DNA of 64,000 nt from WTFY01 sp965203725 (GTDB lineage: Bacteria; Pseudomonadota; Gammaproteobacteria; UBA4575). Of this stretch, positions 32,369 to 40,106 are shown piece after piece (within the stretch, counting starts at the first letter, position 1; the number at the start of each line of letters is the position of its first letter). The notes under the pieces are model-generated. The model did no database searches. It was given only the letters and a program-made list of their open reading frames with translations, and had not been told where the DNA came from. The position numbers and the translations under genes are program-made. The stretch covers positions 434,001-498,000 of the forward strand of contig CBDBDH010000002.1 in the NCBI GenBank assembly GCA_965203725.1, read 5' to 3'.

Positions 32369-32506
32369 TTACTCTCCTTTGGGTTGAAAAATGGGCGGCA
32401 ATTCGCCCGTGAATAGCCAGATCAGCAGAATGGGGACAAGGTGGATGCCGATGGCAAACACGATGCCCCCGTACAGGATCAGCGCGTGTTTTGTGCTTTC
32501 CTTCAT
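32369..32506 (-). CDS. 45-residue single-pass membrane protein
   Basis: Starts MKESTKHALILYGGIVFAIG and continues IHLVPILLIWLFTGELPPIF, one long hydrophobic helix or hairpin. ATG overlaps the stop of the preceding gene (ATGA), and its own TAA lies in the AAAGGAGAGTAAGC that serves the next gene, so three genes are tightly coupled. Easily missed because of size. Confidence 0.7.
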   Translation of the reverse strand: MKESTKHALILYGGIVFAIGIHLVPILLIWLFTGELPPIFQPKGE

Positions 32507-32904
32507 GTGTTCATGCGAACCCTGGAAAAGTCGTTCTCGTAGCGGGCGATTCCAGCCTCCACCGCCTTGCGCGCCTTTTCGATTTTTTCAGGGTCGTTGC
32601 CCCAAAACTTGGCGTGATCCAGCTCGTCCCAAAAACGATGGAAAGGCCAAAGGGATTCGCAATCCTCCTCGTACCATCCAGATCGCTTGCGGGCACCCTC
32701 GGGCATCTGCGCGATGCGCTCGGGGGACAGCTTGATGCCGCCATGCCCCGCCGTGTCCACGAACACGATGCCCGTAGCGAGTACCGTGGCGGTCTGGACT
32801 TCGCCCCATGGGGAGTCTTGGGGAAGGGTGGTGGGCTGGGCATTTCGCGCGGGTGAGAACACCATGCGGCACCCGCCCTCAAATCGGGTTGTATCTACTC
32901 TCAT
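32503..32904 (-). CDS. hypothetical protein with DUF7007-like core
   Basis: 133 residues. SPWGEVQTATVLATGIVFVD, TAGHGGIKLSPERIAQMPEG and GWYEEDCES form the W-G-x-x-Q-T-A ... S/G-H-G-G-I-x-L-S ... E-E-D-C pattern I associate with the DUF7007 family of plasmid and ICE proteins. C-terminal helix EKIEKARKAVEAGIARYEND. Type-A leader upstream. Molecular role unknown. Confidence 0.7.
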   Translation of the reverse strand: MRVDTTRFEGGCRMVFSPARNAQPTTLPQDSPWGEVQTATVLATGIVFVDTAGHGGIKLSPERIAQMPEGARKRSGWYEEDCESLWPFHRFWDELDHAKFWGNDPEKIEKARKAVEAGIARYENDFSRVRMNT

Positions 32905-33002
32905 ATCATTGTCTCCTTTGGTTTTGGTCGCTGTTTCATCCTTTCGGAATCATCAGGCACGGCACTCACCGCACGACAGCGGGCACGTCCCTGTGCCCTT
33001 GG
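32905..33002 (-). promoter_or_regulatory. type-A structured leader, copy 3
   Basis: H1 GGGCAC-AGGGAC-GTGCCC; H2 shortened to CGG-TGAGTG-CCG; H3 TCC-GAAA-GGA; then AAACAGCGACC and AAAGGAG. The loops are kept while H2 and H3 stems are changed relative to copies 1 and 2. Confidence 0.75.
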
Positions 33003-33009
33003 CAACAAA

Positions 33010-33300
33010 CTATTGCTGTCGTTGTCCAAACTTGACGTGTTCCAGCGCGAACTCCCTTGGCGTGGCGTTGTCCTTCACAAGCCACCCGCCCACATAAGTC
33101 TGCATTTCGTCCGTGTACCTGAATGACTCCGTGGAGCCATCCTCGTATTCGACATTGAGCGTGGTGTAGTCCTTGTCCGCCCATGCCTCTTTCACGTCGT
33201 CCCATCCCTCTTCTATCGCCCTCTCAATGGGCGAGATGTCGGCAAGCGCACTGCTCGCGTCGATGTGCTCTTGCGTGACCTTGACGGTTTTCGTTGTCAT
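33010..33300 (-). CDS. hypothetical protein
   Basis: 96 residues (MTTKTVKVTQEHIDASSALA), acidic, with LNVEYEDGSTESFRYTDEMQ as the most strand-like part. No family recognised. Start preferred over the longer frame, which crosses a structured leader. Confidence 0.66.
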   Translation of the reverse strand: MTTKTVKVTQEHIDASSALADISPIERAIEEGWDDVKEAWADKDYTTLNVEYEDGSTESFRYTDEMQTYVGGWLVKDNATPREFALEHVKFGQRQQ

Positions 33301-33402
33301 GCTGCCTGTCTCCTTTGTTTGGTGTTTCGTCCTTTTGGACTCGTCAATGGCGGGACACACATCCCGCGACACCCTGCCAAGGCGGGCACGTCCCTGTGCC
33401 CC
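33301..33402 (-). promoter_or_regulatory. type-A structured leader, copy 4
   Basis: H1 GGGCAC-AGGGAC-GTGCCC; H2 GCGGGA-TGTGTG-TCCCGC; H3 GTCC-AAAA-GGAC; then CAAAGGAG. The H2 and H3 stems differ from every other copy, yet remain fully paired. Confidence 0.78.
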
Positions 33403-33410
33403 GTGCTCGG

Positions 33411-33836
33411 TCAGTCCTCGTGCGGTTGCATGATCGTGATGACGTGCTCCCCGTTGTCCCCGGGACCAGACACCAGCTTCAGGATGACGTTGCGCTTGCG
33501 CCCGCAGCCCACCCTCGGGATTCGGGAGATCCTGTAAAACAGGGGTTCGGAACCCGCACTTTCGGGCATTCTGCGGATCGCCCAGAATGCCAGGCTCACC
33601 ACGTCCCAGAGGCGCCCGGAAACGTCCTGATAGTGGCGCTTGGCATCGCGCTCGTCCCATTCGCAGCAGTCCTCCCAGACTGCATTCGTAACGGCCACAG
33701 GCACCTTGAATCCGGCTTCCCGTGCGACCTCGGACACGTCCACCAGCACACCGTCCTCGATGGCCTGTGCGCGCGTGTAGACGGAGATGACCGCCCCGCA
33801 ATCGGGTTCGGTCTCGACTTGTTGAACTCCTAGCAT
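33411..33836 (-). CDS. DUF6573-like hypothetical protein
   Basis: 141 residues from 33836. ISVYTRAQAIEDGVLVDVSE followed by VAREAGFKVPVAVTNAVWED is the hallmark opening of a plasmid/ICE family I know as DUF6573. The C-terminal half (KRNVILKLVSGPGDNGEHVI) is strand-rich. Ribosome site AAAGGAGAACACC behind a type-A leader. Function unknown. Confidence 0.75.
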   Translation of the reverse strand: MLGVQQVETEPDCGAVISVYTRAQAIEDGVLVDVSEVAREAGFKVPVAVTNAVWEDCCEWDERDAKRHYQDVSGRLWDVVSLAFWAIRRMPESAGSEPLFYRISRIPRVGCGRKRNVILKLVSGPGDNGEHVITIMQPHED

Positions 33837-33935
33837 GGTGTTCTCCTTTGGTTTTGGTTGCTGTTTCTGGCTTTCGCCTACATCAGTACGGGCACACACC
33901 CGCAGACAGCAGGGGCACGTCCCTGTGCCCTCGGC
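33837..33935 (-). promoter_or_regulatory. type-A structured leader, copy 5
   Basis: H1 GGGCAC-AGGGAC-GTGCCC; H2 CGGG-TGTGTG-CCCG; H3 GGC-GAAA-GCC (orientation of the stem reversed relative to copies 1 and 2); CAGAAACAGCAACC and AAAGGAG. Confidence 0.78.
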
Positions 33936-33944
33936 AACAATCTC

Positions 33945-34445
33945 CTAGTGCGTCCTCCGTGCCGTGATGGAGAATGAAATCTTGGTCTTGCCGAAGTGAA
34001 TGTGCAGTGCCTTGGCAATCTCGGGGGGATGCCTGAACAGCTTTTCGCAGATGTCGTGGTCGATCAGTTGCACGAAGTCATCCCCGCTGACCTTCTGCGC
34101 CTTGTCAAAGACTTCGCCACGGTCGCGTTTGGTCGGATCGTAGCCTCGTGCGTAAATGACCTTGCCCGTTTCCACCTCTTTCCCGTTCGGTGCCTTTTCC
34201 GTCATCGTCATGTTGGGGACGCCATTGGACATCAGGTAGATGCCCTGATCCTTGGCGAGATGGAGCGCGGGCTTGAGAAGTCCCTTCTCCTTGATGACCT
34301 TCACGATCTCGTCGTATTCCATGTCAAAGCACTTGTCGCCCACCGCCGCGTATTGCTCGTCATAGCTAGGGCGATGTTCGGGGGCAGCCTTGGCGTGTTC
34401 GTACAGCGCCTTGGCTTCGGCATAGTCGAATGTCAGTTTTGCCAT
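33945..34445 (-). CDS. DUF3085-like hypothetical protein
   Basis: 166 residues from 34445 (MAKLTFDYAEAKALYEHAKA). LHLAKDQGIYLMSNGVPNMT with later VIYARGYDP resembles the DUF3085 pattern (L-x-K-D-x-G-V/I-Y-L-M-S) of plasmid and ICE proteins. Preceded by CAAAGGAGCAAGACAAC and a type-B hairpin. Role unknown. Confidence 0.72.
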   Translation of the reverse strand: MAKLTFDYAEAKALYEHAKAAPEHRPSYDEQYAAVGDKCFDMEYDEIVKVIKEKGLLKPALHLAKDQGIYLMSNGVPNMTMTEKAPNGKEVETGKVIYARGYDPTKRDRGEVFDKAQKVSGDDFVQLIDHDICEKLFRHPPEIAKALHIHFGKTKISFSITARRTH

Positions 34446-34496
34446 GTTGTCTTGCTCCTTTGGGTTTGGTTCGTCTTGTGGTGCAGTGGGCACCCG

Positions 34497-34522
34497 AAAG
34501 GGCACTCTTGCGAATGCCCTTT
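34497..34522 (-). promoter_or_regulatory. type-B leader hairpin, copy 3
   Basis: AAAGGGCA-TTCGCAAGAG-TGCCCTTT: 8-bp stem extendable through TTC/GAG to a GCAA tetraloop of GNRA type. Upstream of the gene starting at 34445. Confidence 0.62.
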
Positions 34523-34534
34523 GGGGATGGACTG

Positions 34535-34894
34535 CTAGCGGTTCGCGCCGACCGCCTCGGCTGCCCTGTACACGTCTGCCCAAAGATCAAGCAGGGTTTT
34601 TCCTTCGCGTTTCGCTAGGGCATTGGTGCAGACGACAAGAAAGGCCACGATTTGGGTATCGTTGGCTTCTACGGGTTCGATGCCTTCACGGACAGTCTTG
34701 AACAGACCTGCGATGTTCTCCTGTTCCGTTTCGTGCTCGTGCTCGTACTGTTCGGCGACATAGGCGGCAGCCTCGTCGCGGGAATTGCCGAAGCCTTCAA
34801 GCGCACCTGCGCCACACGGGAGTACGCAGTAGTGAACCCCGTGCTCGTCGATGCCGAATCGGGCATGTCGGTTGATGTGTTCGATTGTGGTCAT
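34535..34894 (-). CDS. hypothetical protein
   Basis: 119 residues (MTTIEHINRHARFGIDEHGV), acidic middle (EQYEHEHETEQENIAGLFKT) and a helical C-terminus. No family recognised. Type-A leader copy 6 upstream, ribosome site AAAGGAGACAGGCAAC. Confidence 0.68.
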   Translation of the reverse strand: MTTIEHINRHARFGIDEHGVHYCVLPCGAGALEGFGNSRDEAAAYVAEQYEHEHETEQENIAGLFKTVREGIEPVEANDTQIVAFLVVCTNALAKREGKTLLDLWADVYRAAEAVGANR

Positions 34895-34990
34895 GTTGCC
34901 TGTCTCCTTTGGTTTGGTATTTCTGCTTTTGCTTTTTCAAGCAGGGCACACACCCTGCGATACCAAAACGGGCACGTCCCTGTGCCCTTC
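34895..34990 (-). promoter_or_regulatory. type-A structured leader, copy 6
   Basis: H1 GGGCAC-AGGGAC-GTGCCC; H2 GCAGGG-TGTGTG-CCCTGC; H3 GCTT-GAAA-AAGC; then CAAAGGAG. It lies between the RadC-like gene and the 34535-34894 gene. Confidence 0.78.
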
Positions 34991-35002
34991 TCTCAATCGT
35001 CC

Positions 35003-35467
35003 CTACAGCAATCCCCGTTCCGCGAATGAAACGGACTCGCCCGCACTCACGACAAAATGGTCGAGTACTCGAACATCGACCAATGCCAAGGCTTCCTTGA
35101 GTCTGCGGGTAATCATTTCATCGGCTCGGGATGGTTCGGCGACTCCCGAAGGATGGTTATGGAAGAACACGACGGCTGCCGCATTCGCTTCCATGGCCTC
35201 TTGCACCACGACACGGGGATGCACGGATGCCGAGTTGACTGTGCCTTGGAAAAGCTCCTTGATCGCGATGATGCGGCAAAGGTTGTCTAGGTACAGTGCG
35301 CCAAACACTTCATTGCGGTATTCGGCCATCCGAAGGCAAAGGTAGTTGCGGGTTTCATCGGGACTGCCAAGGGTTTGGCCTGCGCGATGTCGGTAAGAGA
35401 GAATCTTGATGGCAAGCTGGACGGTCTCGTCCTTTTGCTTGCTTGTCATGCTTGAGAGTTTTTTCAT
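35003..35467 (-). CDS. RadC-like JAB-domain protein
   Basis: 154 residues from 35467, behind CAAGGAGAAACTCAT. It keeps the RadC core: EVFGALYLDNLCRIIAIKEL, GTVNSASVHPRVVVQEAMEA and the JAMM metal motif FFHNHPSGVAEPSRAD. It lacks the N-terminal helix-hairpin-helix of chromosomal RadC, as is typical of plasmid, ICE and prophage copies. First gene of the leftward run. Anti-restriction or DNA-processing roles have been proposed for such proteins. Confidence 0.9.
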   Translation of the reverse strand: MKKLSSMTSKQKDETVQLAIKILSYRHRAGQTLGSPDETRNYLCLRMAEYRNEVFGALYLDNLCRIIAIKELFQGTVNSASVHPRVVVQEAMEANAAAVVFFHNHPSGVAEPSRADEMITRRLKEALALVDVRVLDHFVVSAGESVSFAERGLL

Positions 35468-36944
35468 ATGAGTTTCTCCTTGCTCATTCAAGTGGGCAGA
35501 TGCCCGTGGTAGATGGCTACAGTATAGGACAATTTGTCCTATTGGTAAAGTTTCGTTATGCTGTGCGGTTTTTCAAAAAACTGTCCTGCTGATCGTCTGC
35601 CCTTTGCGTTTGCCCAGTATCCCGAGTCCGTGATTTTGGCGCACAACATCCCGCCTGTTTCGCGATCTGGAGAATGGGGCAATTCGCAGTCTTGTGATGC
35701 CCATCCTTGGACATGGCCTGGCATTCTGGCGCAGGGCAGAATGCCCAATTCCAGGGGTACCGTAGTACCGCCCCATACCGAGATCGTCCAAATGCGGGCA
35801 AATATGGAGGCCGATTTTTCGGGATTTCACGGATTCGGTCAGAAAATCCCGAATGCGCGAGAAAATTGCCCTAGCTTGGCACTTCGATATTTCAGCGCAT
35901 GTAAGGGCAAACTTGGCACAGGGACATTTCAGGATTCCGTGCGCTTGGGTTTGCAGCTTTGTAGCCGTGGCGACAAGTCACAGCTCGGCGACATGGTGCA
36001 GGGGAATGAGTACCTGAATTTCAGGCCGTTTTTCTTTGCCCAAGGCTCGGGAATTGCAGGGGTTTTAGGTGTGCATGGGCTGTGCATGAGGTCGAGTCAT
36101 GGCAGGATGTCGGCAAATAGATGATATGGGACACATGGCTCATGGCAGGATGTCGGCAAAGACGCACTATGTGACATCCACAGCTCGGCGGCCAGCGCCT
36201 GGATCCGGGGGGGCAGGGGCGGCCGAGTACGCCTAATGCTCGATGCCAGGCAGCCGGCTACCCGCCCGTCAAGCCGCCCCCGCCCCCGTACACTCGTGGG
36301 CAACCACGATTACGAACTGAAAAAAATTCTGAAATCATTTTCTTCTGAGACGTCCTGATCCCTTATTCCATTCTGTTATTTTTTTTGAGACTTTTTTAGA
36401 TGTTCGATCACACGGTTCGAGTGTCGGTTGGGAACTGGGAGGATGCGCCCTCATTTTTTCCCGAGGATTTTTTTTGGAATCATTTTTTGGGAGCGAGATC
36501 CCGGGGGACGGGTCGAGTGGAGCGACGGGGACGGATACGCATGAGCTGCGCGGATTGTGCCGGTGGAGTGCGGGGGGAGGGTGCCGGGCGCAGGGCTCGG
36601 GATTGGCCCGTATTTGGGCGATTTTGGGGGCCGGGGCGCTACTGGGAGGTCTGCGGGGGTGGAAAAGCGGCGAGAATGGACGATCTGGCCCCCTGGCGGT
36701 GATTTTCAGGCGGTGGTGGGGAAGGGGTTTGAAAAAATTTTTTGGGAATTTTTATGCAGGGGAGGGGCCAGCGCGTCGGGGCGCGGTTTACAGAATCGTA
36801 ACAGTCGGGGATACTTGAGGGGCAAACAATCTTTGAGAGGCTCCTAGCGTAGAAGCTGACAAGGCGCTCCTGCAGAGGCAGGTGCCCAGGGTGCCTCCAT
36901 GTGCTTGATTTGGACGTAATAACAACAAGACAAGGAGAAACGGA
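35468..36944. other. 1.5-kb region without a supported gene
   Basis: Contains a dispersed element at 35779-35832 (CCGAGATCGTCCAA ... GGAGGCCGATTTTT, related to 28403-28458), two copies of TCATGGCAGGATGTCGGCAA at 36097 and 36141, and a 36.4-36.8 kb segment that is strikingly G- and T-rich on the plus strand. The open frames present (for example 35558-36124) cross these repeats and lack ribosome sites. It could hold the promoter of the leftward run or an element end or origin; nothing decisive is visible. Confidence 0.45.
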
Positions 36945-37223
36945 ATGGGGGATCAAAAGGTCAAACTGTTAAAAGTTGTAGCTCACAGTGTGGCTCCGCC
37001 GAAGGATCATATACCCGAAGTAGATTCAGAACTTTACCGTCTGGTGTCACTTGTTTGTAGAGATGAGAACCAGGAGGATGATTATGTACTTCAACTATAC
37101 TGTTCCCGAGAGAAATGGCTTCCTCTCGCATCCGATCTATATCAAATTCTGGGAACCGACCAGTTATCTCAGATCCAAGGATCGCTGAAACGGATTGAGA
37201 ATAAGATTGATCGTCGGAAATAA
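36945..37223 (+). CDS. hypothetical protein
   Basis: 92 residues from ATG behind CAAGGAGAAACGGA. VLQLYCSREKWLPLASDLYQ-IL then a terminal helix LSQIQGSLKRIENKIDRR; the same order (a strand, a helix, a terminal Leu/Glu/Lys helix) appears in the product of 45770-46153. An antisense frame (36961-37245) starts behind its own GGAGGAGG and covers almost the whole gene; I favour the plus strand but cannot exclude the other. Function unknown. Confidence 0.55.
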   Translation: MGDQKVKLLKVVAHSVAPPKDHIPEVDSELYRLVSLVCRDENQEDDYVLQLYCSREKWLPLASDLYQILGTDQLSQIQGSLKRIENKIDRRK

Positions 37224-37387
37224 CGGGAGCTTTTTCTTGACGCATGACCTCCTCCTGCACTACTGTTGAACGTGCAGGGACGAAGGCAGGAACTGAGACC
37301 CTGTTGTAAAGCGCTTGGTATTCGAGCCCCAACGCGCATCGCCCAGATCATACCACCCCGTGCAATCCCGGCCTAATCCAAGGCCGG

Positions 37388-37756
37388 GTGCGCATCCTCA
37401 GCGATCTACCACCCCCTCCAGGGTTGCCCCGGGCAACCCCTCCGGGGGGACGTACAAGGGGGTGGGTGAAATCCGACATCGAGGCGTGGATGCAGGCAAG
37501 ACTGGATAAATCCCGAAAGCCACGGGATCCGGATATCCCCGTCCCCACGTGGGCAACCTCACGTATATTTTTTGGGAAAATCGATTTCAGCCATTTTTGG
37601 GGATCGTTTGGCGAGCATGTGTATCCACGTCCCGACCCGGGAGGACTTGAGGAAACAGACGAGCCAGAGGTCATAGCATTTGCCATGGTGGAGCGTGAAG
37701 GATGTTGTTACGTATTGATATTACTCGAATTTATACTGTGCATGGCCTGTGCATGA
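37388..37756 (+). pseudogene. AlpA-like regulator fragment
   Basis: The stretch PPPPGLPRATPPGGRTRGWV-KSDIEAWMQARLDKSR matches the C-terminal half of AlpA-type excisionase/regulators (F-P-x-P-x-x-L-G-x-R-x-x-G-W-x-x-x-x-I-E-A-W-x-x-x-R). The N-terminal helix-turn-helix is missing in this frame; an SAIYHPLQG reading in the adjacent frame suggests a frameshift. After the match the frame runs into non-homologous sequence. A scar of a phage or ICE regulator. Confidence 0.5.
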
Positions 37757-38117
37757 GGAAGGCACTGGACATTTTTCAAGGTACGGGTGTGATTGAGAAG
37801 CACATTGCATGGAGAAAGATTGATGTATCGGTACTAAGTTCTGCGCGTGTATTTGATTTTTGGAGGGAGGGGGGTGTGGGGGTAGGGAGGGGGGAGGGAG
37901 AACCTGCTACTGTTCAGACTTAAATTCTCTGGCGATCTTGGCTAAAATTCCTCGGCGAGCATTTTTTGAGGGACATTTTTCAAGTTAATTTCAGGCAGTA
38001 CCGTTCCTTAAGAAGGACAAATTTCAAGGTGCTGCAAAGAGTGCTCATTTATGAAAGCGGGCTAAATTTCAAGTTGTCTAAATTCAAAATTCAGCTTAGT
38101 TCTACTCTGAGGTGACC
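37757..38117. other. AT-rich intergenic region
   Basis: A 73-codon frame (37702-37923) crosses it but lacks a ribosome site. No other signal. It supplies upstream DNA to the DNA-binding protein gene at 38118. Confidence 0.35.
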
Positions 38118-38474
38118 ATGGGCACCAAACAATATCCCGTTGACGATTGGGAGAAGCAGGTTTTTATCAAAAAAATCCCGATTCGGGATGTTGCAGAGAG
38201 CGCAGGGGTTACGCCAAAAGTCATCCGATATCATCTCAATCGAGTCAATCATGCGAGTGTGCGCAAAAGAAGACAGAGAGGTATCCCTTCCAGTCATGTA
38301 CTGAGTGGTGCACAGGTACTGCTTGCGCGTGTAAAACGTGAGACTGGCATGAGCTGGAAGGCGCTGGGTGAGGAGTTCGGGATGTCTGAAAACAGGATTC
38401 TGGGCATTTTGCGCTACCAGTGCATCAAGCGTGGGTGGGACTGGCCGATCAAGGTCGAGAAGACCCGACGATAG
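38118..38474 (+). CDS. putative DNA-binding protein with two helix-turn-helix-like segments
   Basis: 118 residues from ATG 38118 behind GAGGTGACC. KIPIRDVAESAGVTPKVIRY-HLNRVNH resembles a MerR/Rep-type helix-turn-helix; MSWKALGEEFGMSENRILGI-LRYQCIKRGWDW resembles a second one. Basic linker KRRQRG. Likely a regulator or replication-associated binder of the accessory region; no exact family recognised. Confidence 0.6.
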   Translation: MGTKQYPVDDWEKQVFIKKIPIRDVAESAGVTPKVIRYHLNRVNHASVRKRRQRGIPSSHVLSGAQVLLARVKRETGMSWKALGEEFGMSENRILGILRYQCIKRGWDWPIKVEKTRR

Positions 38475-39092
38475 GATATTCAGGACACACGCTCAATCAA
38501 GATGACCCGCTCACGGGCATGGTCGAATCAGTATCCCGTAAGAACTGTTGCCCATTTGTAGGAAGTGAGGCCGGGGGGCCAACAATGTCGTTCCCTTCTT
38601 TAAGTTCCCCGGTAGGGGATTTGTGCAACAGGTATCTTCACTAGCGCCGTCTATTTCTCTGGTCGATGTGGGGAGAGCGTCCCGGGAAGTTGAGAACATC
38701 TAGTTCCTTTAGGAATCCAGGATGCCGGGTCGCTTTGTTCCGAAATCAATGTTTACTACCCGAGAATACGAGTCGGGGACGCTTGTTGCCACTGCTTGAG
38801 TCCAGATCTTAATCTACTCTCGCCCCCTAACGTGCTCCTGTCAGTCGGGGGCGCTAGGGAAACGTACCAGATTTTTGGTTTACAGAATTGTAATTTTGTT
38901 CAATACTTGAGGCGTAAACAGTCATTTGAGAGGTCCCGCTGCGTCGGGCTACCTGTCAAATACAACAGTCTAGTATCGGAGGGAGTAATTACCCCTCTTA
39001 GGCAAATAGGCAGGAACGTTCTTTCTCTCAAAAGACTGTTTGCAATGGCCCGGCACCTTGCCGGAACTTGCAATCAATGGAGGAGTGTAGTG
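38475..39092. other. intergenic region with a dispersed sequence element
   Basis: No supported gene. At 38879-38938, TTTACAGAATTGTAA ... AATACTTGAGGCGTAAACAG ... TTTGAGAGGTCC closely parallels 36787-36845. A GC-rich inverted repeat (CGCCCCC ... GGGGGCG, 38820-38853) precedes it. Confidence 0.4.
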
Positions 39093-39401
39093 ATGAAGTC
39101 ACTCTCGCTATTCGTGGGGGGTTTGTTCCTGATCGCAGGATTGACCATGCAGGCTGAGGATAGCAAAGCCTACGATATGACCGTGGAACCGACCCCGCCT
39201 GTGCAGACCTACGGGGGCTACCATCCAGAACCCGCCCCGGTCTACGAGGAAGTGGAACGTGCCCGTCGTGCCGTTGAACGGCGCAGCGAGATCCGCCAGC
39301 AAAACTACTACGACGAGAACCGGGCGAGTGCCGCATATGGGTGCAGTTTCATCACGAACAACGCCTATGCTCAGGATCGGTGTTACGACTCGATCAAGTA
39401 G
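39093..39401 (+). CDS. small secreted protein, unknown
   Basis: 102 residues from ATG 39093, behind GGAGGAGTGTAGTG. Signal peptide KSLSLFVGGLFLIAGLTMQA|ED, then a Pro-rich segment (VEPTPPVQTYGGYHPEPAPV), a charged helix (YEEVERARRAVERRSEIRQQ) and two cysteines near the end (YGCSFITNN, DRCYDSIK). Periplasmic or secreted; no family recognised. Confidence 0.68.
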   Translation: MKSLSLFVGGLFLIAGLTMQAEDSKAYDMTVEPTPPVQTYGGYHPEPAPVYEEVERARRAVERRSEIRQQNYYDENRASAAYGCSFITNNAYAQDRCYDSIK

Positions 39402-39481
39402 CCTTTCAATTCAATGAACCAAGCGCACGGGAACAGATTCAAAAACGAGATTGGATGACCAGGATACGCAGGTAGCGAGCG

Positions 39482-39706
39482 ATGATCGGCGAGCAGGAAT
39501 GGCACGCGAGGATGAGGGCGGAGGATCCGTGGCCGAAGATGGCCGTGGTGAACCGGACCCTGGAAGACCCGGACAGCCTGATAGCTAAGGCCCTGCACTT
39601 CGGTCAGAACCAAAAAGCGGCGGCAACCAAACTTCACGAAAATACCAGTTTGCTTGCCTCAAGAGATTTCAGTGTGTTGGCTGAGCGATACAAGGCGAGA
39701 CCATGA
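39482..39706 (+). CDS. small soluble protein of a compact operon
   Basis: 74 residues (MIGEQEWHARMRAEDPWPKM), helical. GGTAGCGAGCG upstream is a weak ribosome site. Its stop overlaps the ATG of the next gene (ATGA). First of five closely packed genes ending at 41055. Function unknown. Confidence 0.5.
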   Translation: MIGEQEWHARMRAEDPWPKMAVVNRTLEDPDSLIAKALHFGQNQKAAATKLHENTSLLASRDFSVLAERYKARP

Positions 39707-39852
39707 GTGTATTGCAAGTCATCTTTACGTTTCTGTTTTACCTCGTTATGGCGGTCCTCTTTGGCTGGGCAGTGTTTTGGTTGGGGGAGGCCTTGGACGG
39801 CCACAACAAAAGGATACCTCCCCATATAAGAGATAAAGAGAAGAAAAAATGA
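39703..39852 (+). CDS. 49-residue membrane protein
   Basis: MSVLQVIFTFLFYLVMAVLF-GWAVFWLGEALDG is one long membrane helix, followed by a basic tail ending DKEKKK. ATGA overlaps on both sides tie it to its neighbours. Too short for routine gene calls. Confidence 0.65.
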   Translation: MSVLQVIFTFLFYLVMAVLFGWAVFWLGEALDGHNKRIPPHIRDKEKKK

Positions 39853-40070
39853 CACGGGAGAATAAGGGAGCTTTGGATTTGCAGAACGAAGGAGTTCTGC
39901 GGCAGTGGATTACGGGAGTAGTGAAGCGGATGAGTACACAAGAACCAAGTTCGCCGAGGCGGGAGTTTTCAGATGCGCTGGAGACGGTTCTTCGGGAACC
40001 ACGGAACAGGAAGCTCGTGGTATTGCTGCAAGTGGGGGAGGTTATCAAATCCATATCCAAGGGTGGATGA
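39849..40070 (+). CDS. small soluble protein of the compact operon
   Basis: 73 residues (MTRENKGALDLQNEGVLRQW), ending VVLLQVGEVIKSISKGG. Starts in an ATGA overlap with the membrane-protein gene. No family recognised. Confidence 0.55.
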   Translation: MTRENKGALDLQNEGVLRQWITGVVKRMSTQEPSSPRREFSDALETVLREPRNRKLVVLLQVGEVIKSISKGG

Positions 40071-40106
40071 CAAATGACCGTCTCCCTCCTTAGGGGATCA
40101 GTGAAG

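Noticed and set aside
27172..33899. Conserved peptide T-R-I-D-E-A-E-R-Q-K-Q-Q running through several leaders in frame with the next gene
   Set aside because: It is the by-product of hairpin H3 plus the A-rich linker. Stems change in compensating pairs and the peptide is not kept in all copies, so RNA structure explains it better than an N-terminal extension or leader peptide.
35558..36124. 188-codon plus-strand frame
   Set aside because: It runs through a dispersed repeat and a 20-bp direct repeat and has no ribosome site or protein-like pattern.
36400..36790. G-rich region as a CsrB-like sponge RNA for the nearby CsrA
   Set aside because: GGA triplets are frequent simply because the strand is G-rich; I found no regular series of hairpins with A-N-GGA loops.
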